This document shows positions 1 to 7,270 of a DNA stretch of 7,270 nt, piece after piece (the stretch's first letter is position 1; each line of letters begins with the position of its first letter). The notes beneath the pieces are model-generated. The model was not told the origin of the DNA, ran no database searches, and saw only the letters and a list, made by a program, of their open reading frames with translations. The translations under genes and the position numbers were made by a program. The stretch comes from Bacilli bacterium (lineage in GTDB: Bacteria > Bacillota_I > Bacilli_A > RF39 > UBA660), in NCBI GenBank assembly GCA_017411235.1, contig JAFPMR010000140.1, forward strand, positions 1-7,270. Reading direction: 5' to 3'.

Positions 1-1530
1 AATTTTCTTCTCATATAACCAGAATATACGATAACCAGATTTAGTACTAATAATTACAACAGGGCTATCAGAAGTAGCAACATCAAGAATAGCCATTTCT
101 ACTTCTCCATCAAAATATCCGTTAGCATAATTTTCAGATAATTTATCTACTTTATTTGGATTAAAGTATCTTTCATATCTTTCATCCCAAGTAATGTTCA
201 TATCTCTTGTACTAATTCTATAATAAATATCAGAAACGCGTTCAGCAATAACATGAAGTGAATCATATTTCTTAGATTCAACTGAAATACTAGTAACATA
301 ATGTTTTATATCATCTCTAATTTGAATCCATGTATCTTTCTTAACTTTAGTTAAACCGAATATCATTCCACCTAAACATGCAATAGCAAGTACAACTGGT
401 AAGAACATACCAAGTAATGGACGATATGGATGCTTAGCATAACCTTTTTCATGAGTATGTTTAACTTCCCATTGAATCTTTCTAACAGGAACCCATAAAC
501 CATAAATACCTAAAGTAATAATAGTTAAGAAAGTCCATTTAATATAATTACCAAGTAATTGGAATCCCTTACCATCAAATTCCATATCTATTGTGTCATA
601 TGTAGTATGATTAACTCTCCATGAATACATTAATGTTTCACAGAAAGGAGCTAATAAACCTAAAGTAAATAAACTCAAGAAAAAGCTTAATACAGAAATA
701 CCAATATATTCCCAAGTAATACCATCAAATAATGAATAGTTTACTTTTGGTTTTCTATTGCCTTCATAATGAGTATGTTTTACTACCCATCTATTCCATT
801 GAACAGGTAAGAATAATAAGAAAATGCCTAAAGTAATAATACTAAAGAATGTCCATTTAATATAATTACCCCATAATTGTAATCCATTACCATCAAAGCA
901 TAATCTCTTACCATTAATCTTTGTATGTTTAAATCTCCAATCAAGAATAAAACACTTAGCAAAAGGAGCTCCTAAACCTAAAGTAACAACAGAAAGAACA
1001 AACCCAATAATATACCAACCAATTAATTGAATTAATTTACCATCAAATACAGATTCACCAAGTAATTCCATAGGAAGTGGCTCAGCAGCAATAGTATCAT
1101 CTGTTACTTCATCAATAATCTTTTCTTCCTTTTCAGGTTTAACGACTGGTAAAGCATCAGTAGTCTCTTTAACTGGTTCTTCTTTCTTTTCTTCTACTAC
1201 TGGAGTAGTCTCAGGAACAACTTCTTCTTTTACTTCCTGAACAGCAGGAACATCTTCCTTAACTTCTTCAACAGGAGTAGTTTCAGGAACTATTTCTTCT
1301 TTAACCTCTTCTTTAACTTCAGGTAAAGCTTTAACTTCTTTCTTCTTTGTAGTTGTTCTCTTTTTAGGTTCTTTCTTCACTACTTTTTCTTCTTTTACTT
1401 CTACTAAAGCAGTTTCTTCTTTTTTAGGAGTAGCTTTCTTTGTAGTAGTTTTCTTAGCAGTACTCTTCTTAGCAGGAGTTTTCTTTGTAGTTGTTTTTTT
1501 AGTTGTAGTTTTCTTTTCTTCTTCGTTCAT
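1..1530 (-). CDS. DUF898/YjgN-like multi-unit membrane protein with long charged N-terminal tail (3' end outside window)
   Basis: The frame is open from ATG at 1530 to the window edge, giving 510 codons without a stop. An AAGGTGG ribosome-binding site lies 7 bases upstream, which supports this start. Residues 1-150 are low complexity: Lys/Thr/Ala/Pro up to about 38, then Glu/Lys/Val/Pro with a repeated VKEE-[IV]-VPETTPV (76-87 and 100-111). Residues 162-363 hold four units, each opening with FDG (162, 212, 268, 318) and carrying a hydrophobic stretch with a TLG motif (183-185, 233-235, 289-291, 339-341). Units 2 and 4 end near KHTH. This pattern resembles the DUF898/YjgN membrane family, whose function is unknown. 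A fifth hydrophobic segment spans about 371-393, and residues 394-510 form an unrecognised polar domain that continues past the window. There is no signal peptide, so the tail is probably cytoplasmic. With five single spans the C-terminal domain would be outside, but the topology is uncertain. The DUF898 assignment is from memory of the motif, not from a search. Confidence 0.8.
   Translation of the reverse strand, partial: MNEEEKKTTTKKTTTKKTPAKKSTAKKTTTKKATPKKEETALVEVKEEKVVKKEPKKRTTTKKKEVKALPEVKEEVKEEIVPETTPVEEVKEDVPAVQEVKEEVVPETTPVVEEKKEEPVKETTDALPVVKPEKEEKIIDEVTDDTIAAEPLPMELLGESVFDGKLIQLIGWYIIGFVLSVVTLGLGAPFAKCFILDWRFKHTKINGKRLCFDGNGLQLWGNYIKWTFFSIITLGIFLLFLPVQWNRWVVKHTHYEGNRKPKVNYSLFDGITWEYIGISVLSFFLSLFTLGLLAPFCETLMYSWRVNHTTYDTIDMEFDGKGFQLLGNYIKWTFLTIITLGIYGLWVPVRKIQWEVKHTHEKGYAKHPYRPLLGMFLPVVLAIACLGGMIFGLTKVKKDTWIQIRDDIKHYVTSISVESKKYDSLHVIAERVSDIYYRISTRDMNITWDERYERYFNPNKVDKLSENYANGYFDGEVEMAILDVATSDSPVVIISTKSGYRIFWLYEKKI
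442..1047 (-). repeat. In-gene tandem duplication: two A-B membrane modules, 318-base period
   Basis: The four membrane units of the gene ending at 1530 alternate in type. Units 1 and 3 (residues 162-211 and 268-317) share VTLGLGAPF/FTLGLLAPF, and units 2 and 4 (212-267 and 318-363) share GNYIKWTF followed by IITLGI. Equivalent FDG motifs lie exactly 106 residues apart (162 to 268, 212 to 318). The DNA shows the same period: the 26 bases at 845-870 differ at one position from 527-552, and a CCTAAAGTAATAAT stretch recurs just upstream of each. This indicates duplication of a two-unit block. The second module ends about where the fifth membrane segment begins. Confidence 0.85.
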
Positions 1531-1552
1531 TTGAATCCCACCTTACATGAAC

Positions 1553-1574
1553 ATTTTACCATAAAATAAACTAT

Positions 1575-1581
<7 letters not shown>
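1553..1581 (-). promoter_or_regulatory. Weak candidate promoter for the DUF898-like gene
   Basis: Reading the minus strand, TGGTAAAAT (1553-1561) is an extended -10-like element. A T-run at 1576-1581 stands 17 bases upstream in the -35 position and matches the consensus poorly. The T-run is also the U-tract of the tgt terminator, so terminator and promoter would share bases. The tgt terminator immediately upstream implies that the downstream gene needs its own promoter, but the elements are weak. Confidence 0.35.
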
Positions 1582-2779
<1,198 letters not shown>

Positions 2780-2794
2780 TATAATATAGTAAAA

Positions 2795-2823
2795 TTTGCA
2801 AAATAAACAAAAATAAGTATAAT
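2795..2823 (+). promoter_or_regulatory. Promoter of the plus-strand gene
   Basis: TTTGCA (2795-2800) and a perfect TATAAT (2818-2823) are separated by exactly 17 bases. Transcription should start near 2830, so the upstream ATG at 2829 would not be in the transcript. This promoter is back to back with the tgt promoter. Confidence 0.75.
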
Positions 2824-2835
2824 ATTCGATGTCTC

Positions 2836-2843
2836 AGGAGGGG
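2836..2843 (+). promoter_or_regulatory. Strong ribosome-binding site deciding the start at 2850
   Basis: AGGAGGGG lies 6 bases before ATG at 2850. The in-frame ATG at 2829 precedes this site and coincides with the predicted transcription start, so it is unlikely to be used. Confidence 0.85.
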
Positions 2844-2849
2844 TTTAAA

Positions 2850-3764
2850 ATGATGTATGGTTCTATGAATTTAGATACATTAAAAAGTCAATTTCATTCT
2901 CGTTCAGTATCATTTCAAGATTTTAAAAACATTACTAACGAGGACGTCGCTAGAATAAGAGAATTAATTAATGCTAAATTACCAAAAATTGAAAACACTA
3001 AAACCTATGACAGAAATCAGGGATTAGATAATTATATTAACACTCTACGTTACTTAACAAATCCTACTATCAGTCAAAAATTAAAAACATTTGATGAAAG
3101 AATACTATTTTTAATTCTATCATGTGACCCTGATTTAAATCATTACTATCGTTTCTTAGAAAGCGACATAACTCCAGCTTCTTATATAGAAGATGAAGAA
3201 AATGAAAAGAAAAAACAAGAATTAAGAAACAAGAGAAAACAAGAAATTAACTCTTATAGTACTGAGGTAAGAACCAGAACAGGTTTCTATGATAGTACAC
3301 TATTAAGATATGAAAGTTTACTACATAGAAAACTATTAAAACAAGTTGGTTTCTATAGTGATATTAAGATACCTTCATTAAAAGTTTTATTATCAAGATC
3401 CGAAGGAATCGAAAATATTAATGGAATAAGTGAAATAAATCTAGAAAGATTACAGTCAATTAAAGAAAGATGGTTAAAAGAAGCTAAAGATCCAAGTGAT
3501 CTTAACTCCCTAGCTTATAACCTTTTAAAAAGTTTTAAAGAATTGCACATATATTCAGTCGAAGAGCAAGTCTTAACTTTTATCTTAATTGCTGATCCAA
3601 ACCTAGATTTATTAAGAATTTTTGAAGAAGAATCCAACTATAAGGAAATGGAAAAAAGAGCTAAACAAGAACTTGGTTTCTATAATAAAGGCTTAATTAA
3701 GGTTGAACAACTTTATCACGATAAGTTTGAACCAAATAAAAAATTAAGCGCCTGGACAATATAA
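2850..3764 (+). CDS. Soluble protein of unknown function with internal duplication
   Basis: I do not recognise this 304-residue protein. It is polar and charged, with no signal peptide or membrane segment, so it is probably cytoplasmic. Two stretches are clearly related: residues 82-106 (DERILFLILSCDPDL, then FLESD) and 238-262 (EEQVLTFILIADPNLDLL, then FEEES). A second motif, starting GFY and continuing as a likely amphipathic helix, occurs at 145-162, 167-184 and 276-293; the first and last copies share L-x-H-x-K near their ends. Each module therefore reads as a hydrophobic helix with a DP[DN]L turn followed by a GFY helix. A highly charged Glu/Lys/Arg segment at 113-138 lengthens the linker of module 1. 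The gene has its own promoter and shares a bidirectional terminator with queA. It splits the usual queA-tgt neighbourhood, but nothing in its sequence ties it to tRNA modification. The start at 2850 is preferred over 2829 because of the ribosome-binding site. Confidence 0.85.
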   Translation: MMYGSMNLDTLKSQFHSRSVSFQDFKNITNEDVARIRELINAKLPKIENTKTYDRNQGLDNYINTLRYLTNPTISQKLKTFDERILFLILSCDPDLNHYYRFLESDITPASYIEDEENEKKKQELRNKRKQEINSYSTEVRTRTGFYDSTLLRYESLLHRKLLKQVGFYSDIKIPSLKVLLSRSEGIENINGISEINLERLQSIKERWLKEAKDPSDLNSLAYNLLKSFKELHIYSVEEQVLTFILIADPNLDLLRIFEEESNYKEMEKRAKQELGFYNKGLIKVEQLYHDKFEPNKKLSAWTI

Positions 3765-3791
3765 AAAAGATACTATTTAGTATCTTTTTTT
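3763..3791. terminator. Bidirectional terminator between the plus-strand gene and queA
   Basis: GATACT (3769-3774) pairs with AGTATC (3779-3784) around an ATTT loop. Six A flank it on the left (3763-3768) and seven T on the right (3785-3791), giving a U-tract in both directions. The queA stop codon (3773-3775) lies inside the hairpin, and the stop of the plus-strand gene (3762-3764) touches its left edge. One element thus ends two convergent genes. Confidence 0.85.
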
Positions 3792-4825
3792 ATGTTATTA
3801 GTAATAAACATCGCATCTCCAAAGCTAAAGAATCTATACTTTTCCTTTATTGCTTCTTTATAAGCATTTAATATCTTATCTCTACTACTTAAAGCAGAAA
3901 CTAGCATAACTAAAGTACTCTTTGGTAAATGGAAATTAGTAATTAAACAATCAATTCCTTTAAATTCATAACCAGGATAAATAAATATATCTGTATTACC
4001 ACTAGTAGCAATAAACCTACCATTATTATTAGTAGCAATAGTTTCTAATGTTCTAGTACTTGTAGTACCTACAGCAATAATTCTTCTTCCTTCATCTTTA
4101 GCTCTATTTAAAATATCAGCAGTTTCTTTATTCATAACATAGAATTCACTATGCATATGATGTTCTAAAATATTATCTACTTCAACAGGTCTAAAAGTAC
4201 CTAACCCAACATGTAATGTAACATAAGTAATTATAATACCTTTATTTTCTATATCTTTAAGTAATTCCTTGGTAAAATGTAATCCTGCAGTTGGAGCAGC
4301 AGCACTACCAATATTCTTAGCATATACAGTTTGATATCTACTTTGATCAACTAATTTTTCATGAATATATGGAGGTAATGGCATTGTACCTAATTTATCT
4401 AAAATTTCCATTAGAATACCATCATATATAAGTTCAATATGTACTAGACCTTCATCAAACTTTTCAATTACTCTAGCCTTTAATTCTCCATTACCAAAAG
4501 AAACTATCGTACCAACTTTTAATCTTTTAGCAGGTTTAGATAAACACTCCCACTTATTAGATCCTAAATCCTTAAGTAATAATATCTCAATTACCGCACC
4601 AGTTTCTTCCTTAACTCCTATTAATCTAGCAGGAATAACTTTAGTATCATTTAACACTAAAACATCACCTGGTACTAAATAATCAATAATATTATTAAAA
4701 TGTTCATGAACTAATTCACCACTATTTTTATCCATTATTAATAATCTAGAAGAATCTCTCTTTTCTAATGGTGTTTGAGCAATTAATTCTTGTGGTAATT
4801 CATAATCAAATTCTGAAATATTCAT
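3773..4825 (-). CDS. queA: S-adenosylmethionine:tRNA ribosyltransferase-isomerase (queuosine synthesis)
   Basis: QueA transfers and isomerises the ribosyl group of S-adenosylmethionine onto preQ1-34 in tRNA, making epoxyqueuosine, the step after Tgt. The 350 residues match the family's length. Its blocks are present in order: [13 protein letters not shown] (58-70), MPLPPYI (148-154), YQTVYA (164-169), [13 protein letters not shown] (173-185), [12 protein letters not shown] (203-214), HHMHSE (222-227), [11 protein letters not shown] (251-261), [12 protein letters not shown] (294-305) and [10 protein letters not shown] (330-339). No conserved block is missing. GGGGTGA four bases before the ATG at 4825 supports the start. 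The gene appears monocistronic, with a good promoter just upstream and a terminator overlapping its TAG stop. No preQ1 riboswitch fits in the leader of roughly 20 bases. Confidence 0.98.
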   Translation of the reverse strand: MNISEFDYELPQELIAQTPLEKRDSSRLLIMDKNSGELVHEHFNNIIDYLVPGDVLVLNDTKVIPARLIGVKEETGAVIEILLLKDLGSNKWECLSKPAKRLKVGTIVSFGNGELKARVIEKFDEGLVHIELIYDGILMEILDKLGTMPLPPYIHEKLVDQSRYQTVYAKNIGSAAAPTAGLHFTKELLKDIENKGIIITYVTLHVGLGTFRPVEVDNILEHHMHSEFYVMNKETADILNRAKDEGRRIIAVGTTSTRTLETIATNNNGRFIATSGNTDIFIYPGYEFKGIDCLITNFHLPKSTLVMLVSALSSRDKILNAYKEAIKEKYRFFSFGDAMFITNNIKKDTK

Positions 4826-4849
4826 ATTATCACCCCGAATAACTATCTA

Positions 4850-4878
4850 ATTATATATAATTATTATTAAAAAGTCCA
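4850..4878 (-). promoter_or_regulatory. Promoter of queA
   Basis: On the minus strand, TGGACT (4873-4878, four of six consensus bases) and a perfect TATAAT (4850-4855) are separated by 17 bases. It lies just beyond the terminator of the preceding gene, so queA is transcribed independently, with a start near 4843. Confidence 0.75.
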
Positions 4879-4883
4879 CAAAT

Positions 4884-4907
4884 AAAAAAGGAATTAAATT
4901 CCTTTTT
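4884..4907 (-). terminator. Intrinsic terminator of the rnfCD-like operon
   Basis: GGAAT (4890-4894) pairs with ATTCC (4898-4902) around a short TAA loop. The A-run at 4885-4889 and T-run at 4903-4907 can extend the stem and supply the U-tract on the minus strand. The TAA stop at 4906-4908 overlaps the structure. Confidence 0.7.
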
Positions 4908-5820
4908 ATTTACCAACAGTAAACTTAAATTTATTAAATAATGGAACTAATAAACTAGCAACCAAAATAGTAATATAAATTGCTATAAATGAATGTGATA
5001 CATTAACAAATACACCACACAACAATCCTATAATAAATGCATATAATACTCTACCAGTTCTAACTACAGGTGTAGCATTTGATAAAGATAAAACAAAAAC
5101 AATTGCAAATATAAATCCACTATTAAATAAATTTCTTAAAATATCATAAAAACCTATCTTACCAGCAAAATATAAAATACTAGCAACAACAACATATCCA
5201 AGGAATGCAATTAAAGGCATTTCTTTTTTATAATACTTATTAAATATTAAAATTAAATAACCAATTAAAGCACATAATGTACTAGTAGTTCCAATAGCAC
5301 CTATACCTTTACCTATAAATAGCAAAGAAGGTTTAGTAACAGCATCTACTAATTCTAATTCATATAGATTAGCATAACTCTTAACTCCCATTAATGCTAA
5401 AATACCAACTAAAATACACTTATATAGTGCTACTTGATTAACAGTAACCTTATTATCAATAAACTTTAATAGAACATCTACTACTACCATAATAGGAATT
5501 GTAATATAAAGTTTATGCATAGGACCAGTAACTAAATAACATAATACATTAACAAAAGGAGCTATAGAGTTGTATACACTACTCATTCCCTCTTCTTTTT
5601 TAATTACCGTATAGTAATAAATCTCAAATACATAACTTAAGAATAATACTACAATAGGAATTACAAAATATTGAGTACCAAACCAAAATGGAATAACACC
5701 TTTTTGAACAGGAACAATACCATTTTTATAATAACCAAATATAATAACTGGTAATAAACTTAATAAATAAAATAGATTAATTCCTAATATTTTATTATCT
5801 TTTAAAAACCCTTTTTTCAT
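4906..5820 (-). CDS. RnfD/NqrB-like membrane protein lacking the usual flavin motif
   Basis: This 304-residue, very hydrophobic protein has about nine or ten membrane segments (for example about 11-31, 51-71, 103-119, 168-193, 233-246, 276-297). It resembles RnfD, a membrane subunit of the Rnf ion-pumping ferredoxin:NAD oxidoreductase. Support comes from GAIGTTSTLCALIG (174-187), like the RnfD GSIGETSALAILIG block, from a C-terminal region around NATPVVRTGRVLY (248-260) at the place of MATDPVTSP, and from the RnfC-like gene 4 bases upstream. The SGAT motif whose Thr carries covalent FMN is absent; the nearest resemblance is DAVTKPS (159-165). The MATDPV motif is also degraded. It starts at ATG 5820, served by AAAGGAG (5828-5834) inside the end of the upstream gene, which suggests translational coupling. 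It may be a divergent RnfD that no longer binds flavin; its activity cannot be inferred. Confidence 0.8.
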   Translation of the reverse strand: MKKGFLKDNKILGINLFYLLSLLPVIIFGYYKNGIVPVQKGVIPFWFGTQYFVIPIVVLFLSYVFEIYYYTVIKKEEGMSSVYNSIAPFVNVLCYLVTGPMHKLYITIPIMVVVDVLLKFIDNKVTVNQVALYKCILVGILALMGVKSYANLYELELVDAVTKPSLLFIGKGIGAIGTTSTLCALIGYLILIFNKYYKKEMPLIAFLGYVVVASILYFAGKIGFYDILRNLFNSGFIFAIVFVLSLSNATPVVRTGRVLYAFIIGLLCGVFVNVSHSFIAIYITILVASLLVPLFNKFKFTVGK

Positions 5821-5824
5821 AGTC

Positions 5825-6961
5825 CTACTCCTTTATATCCTTTTCTCTATTTATTAAATTAATATTAGCTGGACATACAAAATTACAAAGTCCACATCTA
5901 ATACAATTAGGATCTAATTTCTTAGCCATAGGATTAATTCCAATAGGACATATATCTATACATTTACCACATTTAATACATTTAGATGGAATTACATCTT
6001 TATGTGGGAATATAAAGATACTTCTAATATTATCAGTAACAATTAAATTATCTATATTAGGACATTTAACTTTTCTCATAAAATTATTTAAATAAATATC
6101 TACATCATTTAAATCGTCATTAACACCTTTACGGATCATTTCACCTACATTTGACCCATATTTAGTATTAACAACAAATACTCTACTAGCACCCTCATAA
6201 CATACTGTTATATATCTTTCCCCTACAGGTAAACCATCTTTAACAGCAACAAATATCTTATATAATGCAAATGCATCTAAGAATAAAATATCTTCAAATT
6301 TATAATCATCAAAGTACTTTCTAGCTAATACTTGATTTGTATTATTAGGGAATACATCTGGAATAACTTTAAAATTAATATCAGGATAATCTTTAATAAC
6401 TTTATTAACTGCATCAACATTATTATCATCATATTTAGATAATAATAAATGAGCATTAATATTAAATCTTCTAGAAATTAAATTCATAATATCTAGTAGA
6501 TTAGTAACATTATCTTGAACTAAATAATTGCTATTAAATTGATATGGTTCAACGTCCAATGCATTAACTACTAATAGTTTGCAAGGATCTTTAAGTTTAT
6601 TAACTATTAATTTATTATCATAATCAATACCTAAATTCTCGCAAGCTTTAATCAATTCTTCTTTTTTAACATTCTCAATACTATCTAAAGCTTCTTCAGA
6701 GACAAATGCTGAATTAGTATGATCATTAACTATTCTAATAACATCATCTTTATAATCAATATCACCAGAAATAGTAGCATAAGTTTTAATACCAGCTGCA
6801 GATTCTTTTAACAACTGATTAATATAAACATAATCGCCATCATTAACGTAAACATTGTCTCCTTCTCTAGCATACACTTCAGTATACTCAGGATCTAAAT
6901 ATTCAACTTTAGATAAAGCAATCTTCTTTTCATCATTATTAAACTTATAAGTTAATTCCAT
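5825..6961 (-). CDS. RnfC-like iron-sulfur protein with degenerate FMN/NADH motifs
   Basis: The protein has 378 residues; RnfC of Bacillota is usually about 430-450. In order it shows a barrel-sandwich-like N terminus (about 29-80, with REGDNVYVNDG and SGD), an RnfC-like core with VVNALDVEPY (131-140) at the place of the usual NxxECEPY, and DGLPVGERYITV (242-253) like the GkPLxeRxvTV block. The C-terminal domain carries two complete 4Fe-4S clusters: Cys328, 331, 334, 338 and Cys353, 356, 359, 363, each CxxCxxCxxxCP. The glycine-rich GxGGAGFPT motif, the YPQGxE motif and the GGPMMG motif of RnfC cannot be found; at their places stand unrelated residues (for example NNFMRK at 292-297). The core resemblance is by eye. 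The protein is probably cytoplasmic and docked on the RnfD-like partner encoded 4 bases downstream. The start at ATG 6961 has a weak ribosome-binding site (AGTGAT) but a good promoter. Confidence 0.85.
   Translation of the reverse strand: MELTYKFNNDEKKIALSKVEYLDPEYTEVYAREGDNVYVNDGDYVYINQLLKESAAGIKTYATISGDIDYKDDVIRIVNDHTNSAFVSEEALDSIENVKKEELIKACENLGIDYDNKLIVNKLKDPCKLLVVNALDVEPYQFNSNYLVQDNVTNLLDIMNLISRRFNINAHLLLSKYDDNNVDAVNKVIKDYPDINFKVIPDVFPNNTNQVLARKYFDDYKFEDILFLDAFALYKIFVAVKDGLPVGERYITVCYEGASRVFVVNTKYGSNVGEMIRKGVNDDLNDVDIYLNNFMRKVKCPNIDNLIVTDNIRSIFIFPHKDVIPSKCIKCGKCIDICPIGINPMAKKLDPNCIRCGLCNFVCPANINLINREKDIKE
5828..5834 (-). promoter_or_regulatory. Ribosome-binding site of the RnfD-like gene, inside the RnfC-like gene
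   Basis: AAAGGAG on the minus strand lies within the last codons of the RnfC-like gene, 7 bases before ATG at 5820. This is stronger than the site of the first gene and fits coupled translation of the pair. Confidence 0.75.
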
Positions 6962-7000
6962 AAATAATCACTACTTTTCCTATTTTATTCTACTATCATT

Positions 7001-7029
7001 AGTATACAATATTTAATATCTAGAAACAA
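7001..7029 (-). promoter_or_regulatory. Promoter of the rnfCD-like operon
   Basis: On the minus strand, TTGTTT (7024-7029) and TATACT (7001-7006) are separated by 17 bases. It sits directly after the U-tract of the uvrC terminator and gives a leader of about 33 bases. Confidence 0.65.
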
Positions 7030-7030
7030 G

Positions 7031-7053
7031 AAAAAAAGACACTAATAAGTGTC
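7031..7053 (-). terminator. Intrinsic terminator of uvrC
   Basis: GACACT (7038-7043) and AGTGTC (7048-7053) form a 6-base stem with a 4-base loop. Seven U follow on the minus strand (A-run at 7031-7037). The hairpin begins two bases after the uvrC stop codon. Confidence 0.85.
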
Positions 7054-7055
7054 CA

Positions 7056-7270
7056 TTATTTTTCTTCATTATATTTATCATCTAAATACTTTTTTAAATT
7101 AATAGCAACATCACTAGGCAATATAGATTCCAACTCTTCTAAAGAAGCTTGTTGCATTTTAAGTACACTACCAAACTTCTTAATTGAAGCTTTCTTTCTT
7201 GCTGATCCAATACCTTCTATATCATCTAATACACTACCAATACTACCTTTGCTTCTTAATTGACGATGAT
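7056..7270 (-). CDS. uvrC: UvrABC excinuclease subunit C, C-terminal end (5' part outside window)
   Basis: Only the last 70 codons and the TAA stop (7056-7058) are in the window. They encode the C-terminal tandem helix-hairpin-helix domain of UvrC, which binds DNA and supports the 5' incision in nucleotide excision repair. The HRQLRSKG start, followed by SVLDDIEGIGSARKK and KKFGSV, matches the UvrC pattern HR-x(2)-R, S-x-L-(D/E)-x-I-x-G-(I/V)-G, FGS. A second hairpin follows at QASLEELESILP. The ending is of normal length. The gene is followed at once by its terminator and then by the promoter of the rnfCD-like operon, so they are separate units. Confidence 0.92.
   Translation of the reverse strand, partial: HRQLRSKGSIGSVLDDIEGIGSARKKASIKKFGSVLKMQQASLEELESILPSDVAINLKKYLDDKYNEEK

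Noticed and set aside
1081..1530. Separate histone-like or ribosomal-protein gene from the Lys/Thr-rich stretch
   Set aside because: The stretch is continuous in frame with the membrane units, and no start or stop divides them.
1081..1530. CRISPR or tandem DNA repeat from the repetitive-looking TTCTTC/AGTAGT stretches
   Set aside because: There is no fixed-length repeat with spacers; the pattern follows from Lys, Glu and Thr codons.
2829..2849. ATG at 2829 as start of the plus-strand gene
   Set aside because: It coincides with the predicted transcription start and precedes the strong AGGAGGGG site, which points to 2850.
4826..4880. preQ1 riboswitch upstream of queA (or tgt)
   Set aside because: The predicted leaders are only about 20 bases, and no preQ1 aptamer pattern is visible. 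These genes are also not the usual riboswitch-controlled ones.
4906..6961. Ordinary Rnf complex operon
   Set aside because: Only C-like and D-like genes are present, a terminator follows, and key cofactor motifs are absent.

Overview
This is an AT-rich window using the standard bacterial code (Trp is TGG; no TGA interrupts any reading frame). Compact operons, Shine-Dalgarno sites of the GGGGTGA/AGGAGG type, intrinsic terminators and Bacillota-like Tgt and QueA sequences suggest a low-GC Bacillota. It could be an uncultured gut Bacilli or a Mycoplasmatota-adjacent lineage that keeps code 11. The lineage is inferred, because there is no rRNA gene in the window.

Layout, left to right: (1) bases 1-1530, minus strand: a membrane protein whose 3' end lies outside the window. 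It has a long Lys/Thr/Glu/Pro-rich tail, four DUF898/YjgN-like membrane units arranged A-B-A-B with an exact 106-residue period, a further membrane segment, and the start of an unrecognised C-terminal domain. (2) 1586-2743, minus: tgt. (3) 2850-3764, plus: a soluble protein of unknown function with internal duplication. (4) 3773-4825, minus: queA. (5) 4906-5820 and 5825-6961, minus: a two-gene operon of an RnfC-like iron-sulfur protein followed by an RnfD-like membrane protein. (6) 7056-7270, minus: the C-terminal 70 residues of UvrC.

Tgt and QueA carry out consecutive steps of queuosine synthesis: Tgt exchanges preQ1 into the tRNA anticodon, and QueA then adds the epoxycyclopentanediol precursor. 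They are normally neighbours in one operon. Here they sit on the same strand but are split by an opposite-strand gene, and each has its own promoter and terminator. UvrC belongs to nucleotide excision repair and is unrelated to the rest.

The strongest candidate for something undescribed is the RnfC-RnfD pair. Both proteins keep the overall family layout, and RnfC keeps two complete 4Fe-4S cysteine clusters. By eye, however, the FMN/NADH motifs of RnfC and the covalent-flavin motif of RnfD are missing, and no rnfG, rnfE, rnfA or rnfB follows in this operon. This looks like a reduced or repurposed electron-transfer module rather than a standard Rnf complex.

Five promoters, two decisive ribosome-binding sites and four terminators could be read. 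Three of the four terminators overlap a stop codon. No RNA gene, CRISPR array, insertion sequence or riboswitch was seen, and no gene-free stretch exceeds 100 bases.
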